From positions 1 through 64,000 of the IMG/VR virus record IMGVR_UViG_3300015371_000010: DNA of 64,000 nt; one strand, given 5' to 3'. The notes below the pieces were generated by a model. The model worked only from the letters and a program-made list of their open reading frames with translations. It had not been told where the DNA came from and did not search any database. The translations under genes and the position numbers were made by a program. This document shows positions 7,495-14,606 of the stretch, piece by piece; positions within the stretch are counted from its first letter, which is position 1, and each line of letters starts with the position of its first letter. The stretch is from a virus.

Positions 7495-7784
7495 CGCTGG
7501 CCTGTGGCCTTGTCTGCCTGCATGATGCCGATCCCGGCCATGACGCCGGTCAGGACCAGTGCCAGCACGCAGATACCGATGGAGGTGAGAAGCCAGATCC
7601 CACCATCGAGGTTGTCCAGGACCTGGTTGAAGAGCCAGCCGCAACCCATCCAGGCTGCGAACCCGCCCCATCCGAACCAGCGCCAGAAGACCTTTGTCCA
7701 GCTGGCCTCTTCGGGGGTCAGAGTGAGGTTCGGTCGGGGTCCAGGTCGCTCGACCAGGTACACCGGCTTGGGCTTGTGAGTCAT
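7491..7784 (-). CDS. Two-TM membrane protein (97 aa)
   Basis: Starts MTHKPKPVYLVERPGPRPNL, a soluble proline-rich N-terminus, followed by an aromatic TM (FFGWGGFAAWMGCGW-like, residues 35-52) and a second TM (IWLLTSIGICVLALVLTGVM, residues 63-82). Start supported by ATCACATAGATAGGAATGGC. Could be a holin-like or superinfection-immunity membrane protein; no family recognised. Confidence 0.65.
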   Translation of the reverse strand: MTHKPKPVYLVERPGPRPNLTLTPEEASWTKVFWRWFGWGGFAAWMGCGWLFNQVLDNLDGGIWLLTSIGICVLALVLTGVMAGIGIMQADKATGQR

Positions 7785-7846
7785 GCCATTCCTATCTATG
7801 TGATGTCGAGATCTGGCCCCGTGCCCTGATCTCAGATGTGCTGGGA

Positions 7847-8191
7847 TCAGATCGCGACGTAGCGAGTCATGGCGAGGTGCTGGGTGCCGTCGTACTTGAC
7901 CCGGAAGGCCACCATGACGACCTTGCCCGAGTGCGGGCGGCAGTCGTTGTAGGCGTACATCGCGTAGCGGGTGCCCTCGTAGCTGTCGTTGATGTGGAAC
8001 CACGGGTGCGCGTGGGTCGCGGCGTTGACCTGCTTGGTGGTCATGCCGAGCCGCAGATTCGCCTTCTCCGACATGCTGATGCAGTCGTAGTTGCTGGCCG
8101 CCTGGGCCTCGGGTGCGGTGACCGCCAGGGTGCCGGCGCTGATCGCGGTGATGGCAGCCACGCTGGCCGTGGCCTTGATGATGATGTTCAT
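7847..8191 (-). CDS. Secreted small protein with BLIP/SmpA-like motif
   Basis: 114 aa with a clear Sec signal peptide: hydrophobic stretch IKATASVAAITAISAGTLAV and cleavage after APEAQA-A near residue 32. The mature part has two Cys (likely one disulphide) and ANLRLGMTTKQVNAA, resembling the LxxGMTxxQV repeat of BLIP/SmpA-fold proteins. Probably exported to the cell wall space. It is the first gene after a promoter and an intrinsic terminator, so its expression may depend on readthrough. Function unknown; an extracellular binding role is inferred. Confidence 0.75.
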   Translation of the reverse strand: MNIIIKATASVAAITAISAGTLAVTAPEAQAASNYDCISMSEKANLRLGMTTKQVNAATHAHPWFHINDSYEGTRYAMYAYNDCRPHSGKVVMVAFRVKYDGTQHLAMTRYVAI

Positions 8192-8221
8192 GTCATTCCT
8201 TCTGATGTGATGTGGACAAGC

Positions 8222-8250
8222 AAAAAGGCCCCCTGCCGAAGCAGAGGGCC
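8222..8250 (-). terminator. Intrinsic terminator with UUCG tetraloop, leftward
   Basis: Read leftward: GGCCCTCTGC-TTCG-GCAGGGGGCC then TTTTTG. A 10-bp stem closed by the very stable C(UUCG)G tetraloop with a U5 tract. It lies only about 35-60 nt downstream of the promoter at 8291-8320 and upstream of the secreted-protein gene. Confidence 0.9.
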
Positions 8251-8262
8251 TTTCGCCTGTAT

Positions 8263-8282
8263 CAGGGCATGCTTACGCCCTG
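8263..8282 (-). other. Short inverted repeat just after the transcription start
   Basis: CAGGGC (8263-8268) pairs with GCCCTG (8277-8282) around 8 nt. In the leftward RNA it would fold immediately after the predicted start and before the terminator hairpin, so the transcript would be two stacked hairpins and a U-tract. Confidence 0.6.
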
Positions 8283-8290
8283 ACCCCTTA

Positions 8291-8320
8291 ATTATAGGCT
8301 AAAACAGCCACTATATGCAA
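8291..8320 (-). promoter_or_regulatory. Sigma70-like promoter, leftward
   Basis: On the - strand: -35 TTGCAT (8320-8315), 18-nt spacer, -10 TATAAT (8296-8291). This is one of the few AT-rich patches in the window. The predicted start is about 8284. A GTAGTG hexamer (8333-8328) lies upstream, as at two other leftward promoters. Confidence 0.8.
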
Positions 8321-8329
8321 CTAAAACCA

Positions 8330-8734
8330 CTACTTTGAGCCGTTTTCCGACCCGTTTTCGACCTCCTGGGGCTGCTCGAACTCTTCCTGGGTGGTGGCGC
8401 GGACCAGCAGCACCATGGCGTTGTGGCCAGCGATCGCCTCTTCCTCGGTGGCGTATCGGAGCACGTCGAACTCGGTTAGGCCGTACCCCTCCTCGTCCGT
8501 CTCGGGGTTGGCGAAGACCATGGTCTCGAAGATCAGCGGAGGACCGTTCTGGAAGTAGTTGTGGTCCAGGCCGAGCCACACCGTGGAGATCCAGTAGACC
8601 CCCACGGTGTCCTCGGCCACCCGCTTGTACTCGATGTCCTCCGCCAGGGCCGCCCACTCGCGGTTCGTCTTGATCTTGTTGCCCCGTCGGTCATAGACCT
8701 GGTAGGGCTCTCGATCTAGCCAGTCACTCGTGAT
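8330..8734 (-). CDS. Hypothetical phage protein; true start unclear
   Basis: The only standard start in frame is GTG at 8620, giving 96 aa from MAEDTVGVYWISTVWLGLDH. However, the frame stays open upstream to about 8734 and reads like protein (DWLDREPYQVYDRRGNKIK, TNREWAALAEDIEYK), and the GTG lacks a well-spaced ribosome site. The only plausible site (AAGGGA) precedes an ATC at 8734-8732, so a non-AUG start or a sequence error is possible. The core NYFQNGPPLIFETMVF reads as a conserved beta segment. Function unknown. Confidence 0.55.
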   Translation of the reverse strand: MTSDWLDREPYQVYDRRGNKIKTNREWAALAEDIEYKRVAEDTVGVYWISTVWLGLDHNYFQNGPPLIFETMVFANPETDEEGYGLTEFDVLRYATEEEAIAGHNAMVLLVRATTQEEFEQPQEVENGSENGSK

Positions 8735-9299
8735 TGCTTCCCTTCTTGGCGATCAGCACCACGTTGTCGTGGTACTCGCCGGTGGATGGGTCGTAACCCT
8801 CGCAGGTGACCACCACCAGCTGGGGTGGTCCATCCTGCTGGAACAGGTGCACTGCTCGCTTGGCCAGCGCGGTCTTGGAGATCACCATGTTCTCGGTGAC
8901 CACATAGGTGTGCCCAGAGACGTACGCCCGGGTGCCCACCGGCACGTGCTCCAGCGCATCGAGCTTGCCCACGAACCCGGGTCGGGGATCGTGGACCGTG
9001 TGGCCCACCAGCAGGGTGGTCCCGTTGTCGGACCCAGCGGGACGACCCCACCAACCCAGCACACTCGGGTCATCGGGAGGCGTGAGCACTCGATTCGCCT
9101 CCCTCACCGGGACCACGGGAGCGTCGATCCACGCGAGTCTCAGGCGCCGGGGCTGATCTGTGGTGGCCGGAGCCGAGGAGGCCGATGATTCGGAGGCGAC
9201 AACATCGCGCACCGGCCTCCCCGACTCCGGGGTTTCCTTCACGGCCCCACCACACCCGCTGACGACAAGCACGACGAGGCCGATCAGGAGCCTTCTCAC
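8724..9299 (-). CDS. Class F-like sortase lipoprotein with altered active-site Arg
   Basis: 191 aa. Signal peptide with lipobox LVVSGC (Cys 16), a Ser/Ala/Thr linker to about residue 50, then a sortase-like barrel: LRLAWIDAPVVPV, VLGWWGRPAGSDNGTTLLVG with H100 in VGHTVHDP, and LVVVTCEGYDPSTGEYHDN with the catalytic Cys. Class F sortases have the same order: a HxD-type motif, TC, then Y-R-D-N-V-V. Here the Arg position reads His (EYHDN), so catalysis is uncertain. It would be lipid-anchored outside the membrane. The next gene encodes a Thr/Pro-stalk lipoprotein with a 4-nt overlap, so the two probably form a surface module. Confidence 0.8.
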   Translation of the reverse strand: MRRLLIGLVVLVVSGCGGAVKETPESGRPVRDVVASESSASSAPATTDQPRRLRLAWIDAPVVPVREANRVLTPPDDPSVLGWWGRPAGSDNGTTLLVGHTVHDPRPGFVGKLDALEHVPVGTRAYVSGHTYVVTENMVISKTALAKRAVHLFQQDGPPQLVVVTCEGYDPSTGEYHDNVVLIAKKGSNHE

Positions 9300-9700
9300 A
9301 GTCCGCCGACGACCTCAGTCGGAGGCGGCGCAGGAGGCGTCGTCGGCGGTGGTGACGGCGGCGGCGTGTTGTGCGTAGGCGGAGGTGTGGGCGGGCTGGT
9401 CGGCGGCGTCGTTGGCGGCGTCGTCGGCGGGCTCGTTGGGGGCGTCGTCGGTGGGCTCGTCGGAGGCGAGGTCGGCGGCGTCGTAGGTGGAGTTGTCGGC
9501 GGTGTCGTCGGTGGTGTAGTCGGCGGCGTCGTCGGCGGCGTACTGGTTGGGTACGTCGGCGTAGGCGTTGGCGAGTGCGTGTAGTGCGTACCCGTCGGGG
9601 TGGGCGATGGCGTGCCTCCGCCACCGCCCAACGATGCCCCGTTGGCTGCAGCGCACCCCGTCAGTGGCACCAACAGGGCCACTGCGAACAGTCGTTTCAT
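9296..9700 (-). CDS. Thr/Pro-rich stalk lipoprotein
   Basis: 134 aa: signal peptide MKRLFAVALLVPLTGC with lipobox LTGC, a Gly-rich segment, then about 75 residues of (P-T/S-T-P)n repeats (PTTPPTTPPTTPP) and a short ETVVGGL-like end. The repeat region should form an extended, likely glycosylatable wall-spanning stalk. No C-terminal LPxTG is present, so it is not an evident sortase substrate even though it lies beside the sortase-like gene. The DNA repeat is GGCGTCGTCGGCGG-type and prone to slippage. Start context GAAAGGAATGAG-ATG. Confidence 0.8.
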   Translation of the reverse strand: MKRLFAVALLVPLTGCAAANGASLGGGGGTPSPTPTGTHYTHSPTPTPTYPTSTPPTTPPTTPPTTPPTTPPTTPPTSPPTSPPTTPPTSPPTTPPTTPPTSPPTPPPTHNTPPPSPPPTTPPAPPPTEVVGGL

Positions 9701-9735
9701 CTCATTCCTTTCGTGGATACGGCATCAGGTCCAGG

Positions 9736-9945
9736 TCACTCGACCCGTCTGATCGGACCCTCGCGGAACGCTTCCGCGATGGCGGTGAGCATGTCGGCGA
9801 AGTCACCACTGGGCATTCCCTCAGCCAGGTTCACCCGGACCCCGTGGTCGTAGACCTCGATCCGGGCGAAGCAGCCCTCTGGCATCGGCTCTGCCTCGCC
9901 CAGCCGTTCCGCCTCGACGTAGGTCTCTTCCTCACCTTCGGTCAT
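9736..9945 (-). CDS. Small acidic hypothetical protein (69 aa)
   Basis: MTEGEEETYVEAERLGEAEP opens an acidic N-terminus; the rest (GCFARIEVYDHGVRVNLAEG) looks like a small beta-alpha fold. ATG overlaps the previous stop and follows GAGGAATCG; a GTG 15 nt upstream is an alternative. Unrecognised. Confidence 0.6.
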   Translation of the reverse strand: MTEGEEETYVEAERLGEAEPMPEGCFARIEVYDHGVRVNLAEGMPSGDFADMLTAIAEAFREGPIRRVE

Positions 9946-10568
9946 CGATTCCTCATCCACCTCCCGTCAGTGCCCACGATCAGCCGGCGGTTGCCGGCGG
10001 TCTCGTAGGCGCAGTCGAAGATGTCCCCGATGGCAGTCGGGGACTCCTCGTTCTTGATGGTCATGACGCAGCAGTTCTTCAGCCCCTCCACAGAGTTGAT
10101 CCCGCGCAGGTTGGCCGGCAGCCACTCACCGGCACCGACCGCCTTGATGTGCTGCAGCTCCTCCTGGCTGTTCCCGAACCGAGTCGCGTGCGGTGGCTTG
10201 TCGGGGTCCTTGGAGGCCTCGATCTGCCGATGGATCATGTTGTCCCGCTCGTTCTCGATCTCGATCATCGCCCGCTGGAAGACGATCTCGCCGCGCTTGA
10301 TCTTGAGCTCTCGGCGCTGCTTGAAGCCCAGCACCTCCTGCTCGACCTCGTTGGCGAACACCTTCTTGTGGCCCTCGACGTGGGAGCCGTAGTAGGTGGC
10401 CCCATAGCAGCAGGCCGTGGCTGCCGCCGCGGTGAAGAACGCCGGGATGATCATCTTCAGGCCGTACTCCATGGTCTGAGCCAGCAGCACCACGGTGACG
10501 ATCGCGGCGATGCCAGCCAACACCGCCAGCCCCCACATCAGCACCTGGTAGATGACCTTCTCGGTCAC
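9942..10568 (-). CDS. Two-TM protein with long cytoplasmic coiled domain
   Basis: 208 aa from a GTG overlapping the previous stop. Two TM helices (VLMWGLAVLAGIAAIVTVVL and MIIPAFFTAAAATACCYGA, residues 8-58), then a charged helical region (KQRRELKIKRGEIVFQRAMI), and a C-terminal part rich in short strands. Topology suggests a membrane-anchored scaffold. No family recognised. Confidence 0.65.
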   Translation of the reverse strand: MTEKVIYQVLMWGLAVLAGIAAIVTVVLLAQTMEYGLKMIIPAFFTAAAATACCYGATYYGSHVEGHKKVFANEVEQEVLGFKQRRELKIKRGEIVFQRAMIEIENERDNMIHRQIEASKDPDKPPHATRFGNSQEELQHIKAVGAGEWLPANLRGINSVEGLKNCCVMTIKNEESPTAIGDIFDCAYETAGNRRLIVGTDGRWMRNR

Positions 10569-10960
10569 AGCTCGACCCCCTGATCCGGGTCGAAGCCAGC
10601 CCGCTCGACCTTGGCCGCCTTCCGGAACAGGTCGATGACCTCCTGCCTGTCCCTGGCCCCGGAGCTCAACTTGCCGTCGTTCCAGTTCTCCAGCGAGGCC
10701 TCCTTGGGGAAGTCCCGGTCCGCGTTGAGCACCTTCAGCACCTTCTGGGAGACCCGGTGAACCATGGTCCGCAGCGCGCCGTACGGGGCGAGCTGGTACC
10801 TGGTCTGGTTCATTCCAGAGCCGTAGATGATCGCGCCGACTGCGCAGGCCTGCTTGCCGTTGGGCCCGATCAGCGCACCCCGCCACCAGCCGTTCTTTTC
10901 GATGTACTCAGCCGCCGCGTCCATGAACTCGGCGTCGTGTTCTTCACTGAATCGATCCAT
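10565..10960 (-). CDS. Conserved actinophage hypothetical (CAVGAI motif)
   Basis: 131 aa. ALIGPNGKQACAVGAIIYGS, then a helical region, resembles a small family of uncharacterised phage proteins (I think DUF6197-type, not verified). Start supported by CACATCAGAAGGGAATGAG-ATG. It is the first gene after a 20-bp gap, followed by two overlapping genes. Confidence 0.65.
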   Translation of the reverse strand: MDRFSEEHDAEFMDAAAEYIEKNGWWRGALIGPNGKQACAVGAIIYGSGMNQTRYQLAPYGALRTMVHRVSQKVLKVLNADRDFPKEASLENWNDGKLSSGARDRQEVIDLFRKAAKVERAGFDPDQGVEL

Positions 10961-10980
10961 CTCATTCCCTTCTGATGTGA

Positions 10981-11625
10981 TCAGGCCGCGACCGGCAAGG
11001 TCACGACGTTCGGCTGCCGACAGGGTTGCCGGCCGGACCAGTTGGCTCGGCGCAGGAACTCATCGGCGTGGAACTTCAGCCCCAGGTACTGCCCCAGCCA
11101 GCCGTCTTCCATGGGCATGGCGAACCCATTGGCGCGCATCGATGGGGCGATGCAGGCGCGGCCCAGGATGCAGCCGTGCTCGTCGACCCGGACGATGTTG
11201 CCGTGCACGGTGTCCCGGTGCAGCTCGATCCGGTACAGGTGCCCGTCCGAGCCCAGGACCTGGATCAGCTCCAGTCCCTCGACCCAGTCGGTGGGCGCCA
11301 CGATCTCGTCCAGCAGGCTCCTGGCCACCGCCCGAGCTCCCTCGATCCGCTGCTGCTCGGCCAGCCGCCGGCGCGAGTACTCCTCACGCTGTTGCTGCTG
11401 CAGGTCGGCCAGCCGGCGGAGCTCCTCCTCGGTGCGCTGGTACTGGTACATCACCGGCTCGTGCCACTGGTTCCAGGCCTGCCAGGTGGTGGCGGCTGTG
11501 GTGCTGTAGGCCGTCCCGGTGGTGAGCCACTGGTTCCAGGTGACCGTGGTGCTGGAGATGCTGCCGGTGGTGTAGGTCGGCCACGGCCAGGTAGCGCTGG
11601 CCGTGTAGGGCTGGAAGCTAGCCAC
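10981..11625 (-). CDS. Hypothetical protein: Trp/Thr-rich N-terminus, coiled-coil, globular C-terminus
   Basis: 214 aa. Residues 1-60 are rich in W, T and Y (TWPWPTYTTGSISSTTVTWN), residues 65-105 form a strong coiled coil (RRLADLQQQQREEYSRRRLA), and the C-terminal domain (ELIQVLGSDGHLYRIELHRD) is predicted beta. The layout suggests an assembly or adaptor protein, but no homologue is recognised. Confidence 0.65.
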   Translation of the reverse strand: MASFQPYTASATWPWPTYTTGSISSTTVTWNQWLTTGTAYSTTAATTWQAWNQWHEPVMYQYQRTEEELRRLADLQQQQREEYSRRRLAEQQRIEGARAVARSLLDEIVAPTDWVEGLELIQVLGSDGHLYRIELHRDTVHGNIVRVDEHGCILGRACIAPSMRANGFAMPMEDGWLGQYLGLKFHADEFLRRANWSGRQPCRQPNVVTLPVAA

Positions 11626-11869
11626 CGACGGGCTGCCGGATCATGATGATCTTCCCGGCCTTCTTGTCGAACTCCCGGATGACCTGGCCGGTCCGCTCCC
11701 CGGAGTCCGGGTCCACCGAGTAGGCCAGCATCCCCTTGGCCTTGGCGGCGTCGAAGGCGGCCTGGGCGGTGGCCACCTCGTCCTTGTTCCGCGGGTCCCA
11801 CATGATCCGGGTGTCCCCGGTCTCGTCGGTGATGTGCAGGGTGCCCTGCTCGATGAGCTGGTCGGTCAT
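11618..11869 (-). CDS. Hypothetical protein (83 aa)
   Basis: MTDQLIEQGTLHITDETGDT begins a small alpha/beta protein with a clear strand-helix-strand layout (TRIMWDPRNKDEVATAQAAF, GKIIMIRQPVGG). ATG preceded by AAGGAG at good spacing and overlapping the upstream stop. Such small proteins are common in actinophage early regions; function unknown. Confidence 0.65.
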   Translation of the reverse strand: MTDQLIEQGTLHITDETGDTRIMWDPRNKDEVATAQAAFDAAKAKGMLAYSVDPDSGERTGQVIREFDKKAGKIIMIRQPVGG

Positions 11870-12348
11870 GCGTCTTCTCCTTCGGATGGTGCGATGGGCG
11901 CCCCGTGAACGGGGCAGTTGGGGTCGGTCTCGACTCGGTTGCCCTGGTCGACCCACTGGCAGGTGCAGTGCAGCAGCGGGAGCTCGGCGTCCTCGACCGT
12001 GGTCTTCCGCATCTTCTCCTCCTGCTCAGCCTTGGCCTGCTGCTCGGCCTGGTGCTCCTCGTCGGCCTCAGCGATCCGGTCCAGCGCGAACTCTTCTGGG
12101 TTCAGGGCTCGGTCCAGGATCGAGATCCGACTCTGGGCCAGCATCAGCTGCAGCCGGGCCATCTCGATGATCGCGTCGGCCTCCGACATCGCTTCCAGCG
12201 CGACATCCACGCATCTGCGGCAGATCGGCTTGTCGTCTGGCAGGTCGTCCCAGAGCACCTTGACGGTGAACTCCTTGCCACACAGCCCCAAAACAGAATC
12301 GCCGACCTGGTATTCAGGCCGGCTCGTGATGTGTGCTCTCTTGGTCAA
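11866..12348 (-). CDS. Zinc-ribbon/coiled-coil hypothetical protein (TTG start)
   Basis: 160 aa. Residues 20-50 carry CGKEF...CRRCVD (a CX2C half-site), the middle is a long helix (EEHQAEQQAKAEQEEKMRK), and the C-terminus has HCTCQW...CPVH, a second metal cluster. TTG at 12348 is preferred because GAGAGGAATGAGA stands before it exactly as before the ATGs of neighbouring genes; an ATG at 12354 lies inside that site. Confidence 0.6.
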   Translation of the reverse strand: MTKRAHITSRPEYQVGDSVLGLCGKEFTVKVLWDDLPDDKPICRRCVDVALEAMSEADAIIEMARLQLMLAQSRISILDRALNPEEFALDRIAEADEEHQAEQQAKAEQEEKMRKTTVEDAELPLLHCTCQWVDQGNRVETDPNCPVHGAPIAPSEGEDA

Positions 12349-12350
12349 TC

Positions 12351-12857
12351 TCATTCCTCTCTGATGTGTCGCTTCCTCCAGGGCAGGAGGAAGTTGCGGA
12401 TCCTCAGCCAGTTGCTGGCCCAGGACTCGATCTCCTTCTGCAGCTCCAGGGCGGCCTTTGTGGCCTCCTCGGCCTGCAGCTGTTCGGCGGCCCGCTCGGC
12501 AGATCGGCGGGCCTGGTAGGCCTCGATGTCGACCCTCTTCTTGGCGAGCTGCTCCGGAGACATGATCCAAGTGTCGGCTTCACACTCGTGCTCGAAGGCG
12601 ACCGATTGGGCCTCCTTCTTGGAGAGGATCGGCTCGTCGTCGTCCTCCCAGCCGCAGGTGTAGCAGCCGACCGCCCACTCCTGATCGGCGTGCGCGATCG
12701 GGTTGTGCTCCGGACACCAGGCCTCGGCTATGTCGGCGGTGTTGAGCAGCCAACCGGCCTGCCGGGCCTGGTAGAGCACCTCCCACATGGAGATGTCCTC
12801 GCCAGTGAACTCGTTGATGCAGCCCTCCTTCTTGCAGCTCAGCGTGTTGAGCTTCAT
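12351..12857 (-). CDS. Zinc-binding hypothetical protein with C-terminal coiled coil
   Basis: 168 aa. Opens MKLNTLSCKKEGCINEFTGE (Cys pair), then WCPEH and CYTCGWEDDDE give further zinc ligands. The second half is a charged helix (RRSAERAAEQLQAEEATKAA) ending in a basic RIRNFLLPWRKRHIREE. Likely nucleic-acid or protein-binding. ATG follows AAGGAGAGG and overlaps the upstream stop by 4 nt. Confidence 0.65.
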   Translation of the reverse strand: MKLNTLSCKKEGCINEFTGEDISMWEVLYQARQAGWLLNTADIAEAWCPEHNPIAHADQEWAVGCYTCGWEDDDEPILSKKEAQSVAFEHECEADTWIMSPEQLAKKRVDIEAYQARRSAERAAEQLQAEEATKAALELQKEIESWASNWLRIRNFLLPWRKRHIREE

Positions 12858-13018
12858 TCCTCTCCTTCTTCGGCCGCCCTTCCCCGTCGCTGGTCGTAGA
12901 TGGGCAGCTCGATGGCTTCGGCCAGGTCCTCCAGGAGCCCGACCGCTCGATCCAGGGCATCCGCGATCCGCACGATCGCCGCGATCAGATCGCGGATGCC
13001 CGGCTCGTCGTTGGCCAC
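12854..13018 (-). CDS. Small helical protein (54 aa)
   Basis: GTG start overlapping the previous TAG, with GGAGG 4-5 nt upstream. Sequence (NDEPGIRDLIAAIVRIADAL, then LEDLAEAIEL) is one long amphipathic helix plus an acidic tail. No known function. Confidence 0.55.
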   Translation of the reverse strand: MANDEPGIRDLIAAIVRIADALDRAVGLLEDLAEAIELPIYDQRRGRAAEEGEE

Positions 13019-13380
13019 TAGGCCTCCATGCGCAACCGGATGCCGGTCCTGGCCGGGAGCACGTCCACCAGAATCTGGGCGTAGCGGGACGCAACGGGTG
13101 CGGATGGCACTGCGACCCACTGATGGACTCCTGAGTCGTCCAGGCCCTCGTAAACGAGCTCTACGGGGGCTTCTGAGCCGTCCCAGTACCTGATTCGGAC
13201 GTTCTCCGGCGGGGTTACGTCCGAATCCAGCTCTTCCGACAGGAACACGTGATCAGGACCCGCTTTGGCCTCTGTCCACCGTGCAGCCATACCGCCGGCA
13301 GGACGTTCCTCCGCTGCTTGTGGCGGAGCATCTTGTGCCACCAGATCACTCTTGCTGCCTCTCCTTCTTCTGAAGCGCAT
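13018..13380 (-). CDS. Hypothetical protein (120 aa)
   Basis: Basic N-terminus MRFRRRRGSKSDL, low-complexity Ala/Pro linker, then a beta-rich C-terminal half (NVRIRYWDGSEAPVELVYEG). GAGGTGGGAG precedes the ATG; the first 35 nt overlap the upstream gene in another frame. Unrecognised. Confidence 0.6.
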   Translation of the reverse strand: MRFRRRRGSKSDLVAQDAPPQAAEERPAGGMAARWTEAKAGPDHVFLSEELDSDVTPPENVRIRYWDGSEAPVELVYEGLDDSGVHQWVAVPSAPVASRYAQILVDVLPARTGIRLRMEA

Positions 13381-13840
13381 CTCCCACCTCTTGTCCGACC
13401 CGGTAGGCCAGGTCCGGAGGAACCTCCCACCTAGCCGCCCGAGCTCGCTCGAAGTCACTACGGTCGATCTCCCACAGGTTGACCACGTGGGCCGACCCAT
13501 ACTCACCCTCCGGCTCGACGATGGAGAACCACCGCCCGTACCGATAGCCGCGGGCATGGGAGTCGCGCAGTGCATCGAGCTCGTAGCGGGCCTCCTCATC
13601 CAGGTCCTCTTCGATCACCGGTCCGTTGAGCTCCAGGTAGCGCGACTCGGTGAAGATCTCCCCGAAGATCCACAGCTCATCGACTACCCGGACCACATGT
13701 GAGCCCCAGGTGATCCGCCACTGCTCATCGAGCGAGTACTTGATCCCCTGTTGCTCCTGTTCGGCCATGTAGGCCTGCATCTCTTCCATCGACTCGAAGC
13801 CGATGATCTTGTTGCCGTGTCCGAGATCTTGTTCCTTCAT
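13346..13840 (-). CDS. Hypothetical protein (164 aa)
   Basis: MKEQDLGHGNKIIGFESMEE starts an acidic alpha/beta protein with ITWGSHVVRVVDELWIFGEI and YGRWFSIVEPEGEYGSAHVV segments. GGAGGTAGCG is a strong ribosome site. No family or catalytic motif found. Confidence 0.65.
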   Translation of the reverse strand: MKEQDLGHGNKIIGFESMEEMQAYMAEQEQQGIKYSLDEQWRITWGSHVVRVVDELWIFGEIFTESRYLELNGPVIEEDLDEEARYELDALRDSHARGYRYGRWFSIVEPEGEYGSAHVVNLWEIDRSDFERARAARWEVPPDLAYRVGQEVGDALQKKERQQE

Positions 13841-13842
13841 CG

Positions 13843-14049
13843 CTACCTCCGAAGTCGCTGGCTGATCCGGACAGCACCGACCAGCACCCGGGGCTCTTCC
13901 GCGTGCCGGGTGGTGCAGGAGAGGCAGAAGGGGTCATCCGGGCCGGTAGTGGTGCCGGCACAGATGTTCTCTCCGTCCTCGTCGATGATCAGGCAGCAGC
14001 ATGGGTATGGCCCCCTTGCTTGAACCCGCACTGGTTCTGGTTCGATCAC
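13843..14049 (-). CDS. Small Cys-rich protein (68 aa)
   Basis: Contains YPCCCLIIDEDGENICAG, FCLSC and a downstream His: six Cys in all, consistent with one or two zinc sites. Overlaps the upstream gene by 4 nt. Function unknown. Confidence 0.6.
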   Translation of the reverse strand: MIEPEPVRVQARGPYPCCCLIIDEDGENICAGTTTGPDDPFCLSCTTRHAEEPRVLVGAVRISQRLRR

Positions 14050-14276
14050 GGCCGTCCCTCTTCCCTCGCCTTCATCTGCAGCCGGTCGACCTCGTCGACC
14101 AGGGCGATGATGGTGTGCGCCATCCCGATCTCCCAGGGGTATTCGGCGTCACCGTCCCGCATCTCGACGGCCTGGTCCCGCAGGGTCTGCAGGTCGACGA
14201 TCTTGTCGTTGACCACGAACGGCTCTCTCATCCACGGCTTGGTCACCGGGATGTCCTTCCGGCTGAACCAGCTCAC
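14046..14276 (-). CDS. Small hypothetical protein (76 aa)
   Basis: MSWFSRKDIPVTKPWMREPF then VNDKIVDLQTLRDQAVEMRD: short N-terminal strand region plus helical hairpin. Overlaps both neighbours by 4 nt. Unrecognised. Confidence 0.6.
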   Translation of the reverse strand: MSWFSRKDIPVTKPWMREPFVVNDKIVDLQTLRDQAVEMRDGDAEYPWEIGMAHTIIALVDEVDRLQMKAREEGRP

Positions 14277-14473
14277 AGCTCTCTCACCTCGGTCGGTGGG
14301 TCTCTGAAGAAGTCGATGAGCTCGCCGGCCATCGCCGGATCATGGCCATGTAGCACCACCACTGGCTGGTGGCAGGCCGAACACGGCATCACAATGTCGA
14401 ATCCACCGGCAGGGTTGAGTCGTACCTCGCCGGCCTTGAAGCGATCACTGCCGCACGCGCAGGTGATCTGCAT
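14273..14473 (-). CDS. Zinc-ribbon protein (66 aa)
   Basis: MQITCACGSDRFKAGEVRLN with CxC, then MPCSACHQPVVV with CxxC: a complete four-Cys ribbon, typical of small phage nucleic-acid or protein-binding adaptors. The ATG is chosen because GAGAGAGGACAACAG precedes it. It is the first gene of the leftward operon after the terminator and promoter cluster at 14504-14816. Confidence 0.7.
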   Translation of the reverse strand: MQITCACGSDRFKAGEVRLNPAGGFDIVMPCSACHQPVVVLHGHDPAMAGELIDFFRDPPTEVREL

Positions 14474-14503
14474 CTGTTGTCCTCTCTCGGGGGTCTGGAC
14501 ATG

Positions 14504-14548
14504 AAAAAAGCCCCAACGGTCAGGAGGTCTGCTCCTGGCCGCCGGGGC
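14504..14548 (-). terminator. Intrinsic terminator in the operon leader, leftward
   Basis: Read leftward: GCCCC...CCAGGAG-CAGAC-CTCCTGACC...GGGGC then TTTTTT. Outer 5-bp and inner 6-8-bp stems with a U6 tract. It lies between the promoter at 14607-14635 and the first gene (14473), so full operon expression needs readthrough or antitermination. Confidence 0.85.
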
Positions 14549-14581
14549 GGATGTGCGGACTCGGGTTGGTTCCTCGTCCGG

Positions 14582-14602
14582 GCATGCCTCATTAAGGCAT
14601 GC
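14582..14602 (-). other. Perfect inverted repeat at promoter start
   Basis: GCATGCCT (14582-14589) and AGGCATGC (14595-14602) around 5 nt, placed immediately downstream of the -10 at 14607-14612. Either an operator or the first hairpin of the leader RNA; the promoter at 8291 also has an inverted repeat at this position. Confidence 0.65.
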
Positions 14603-14606
14603 ACTA

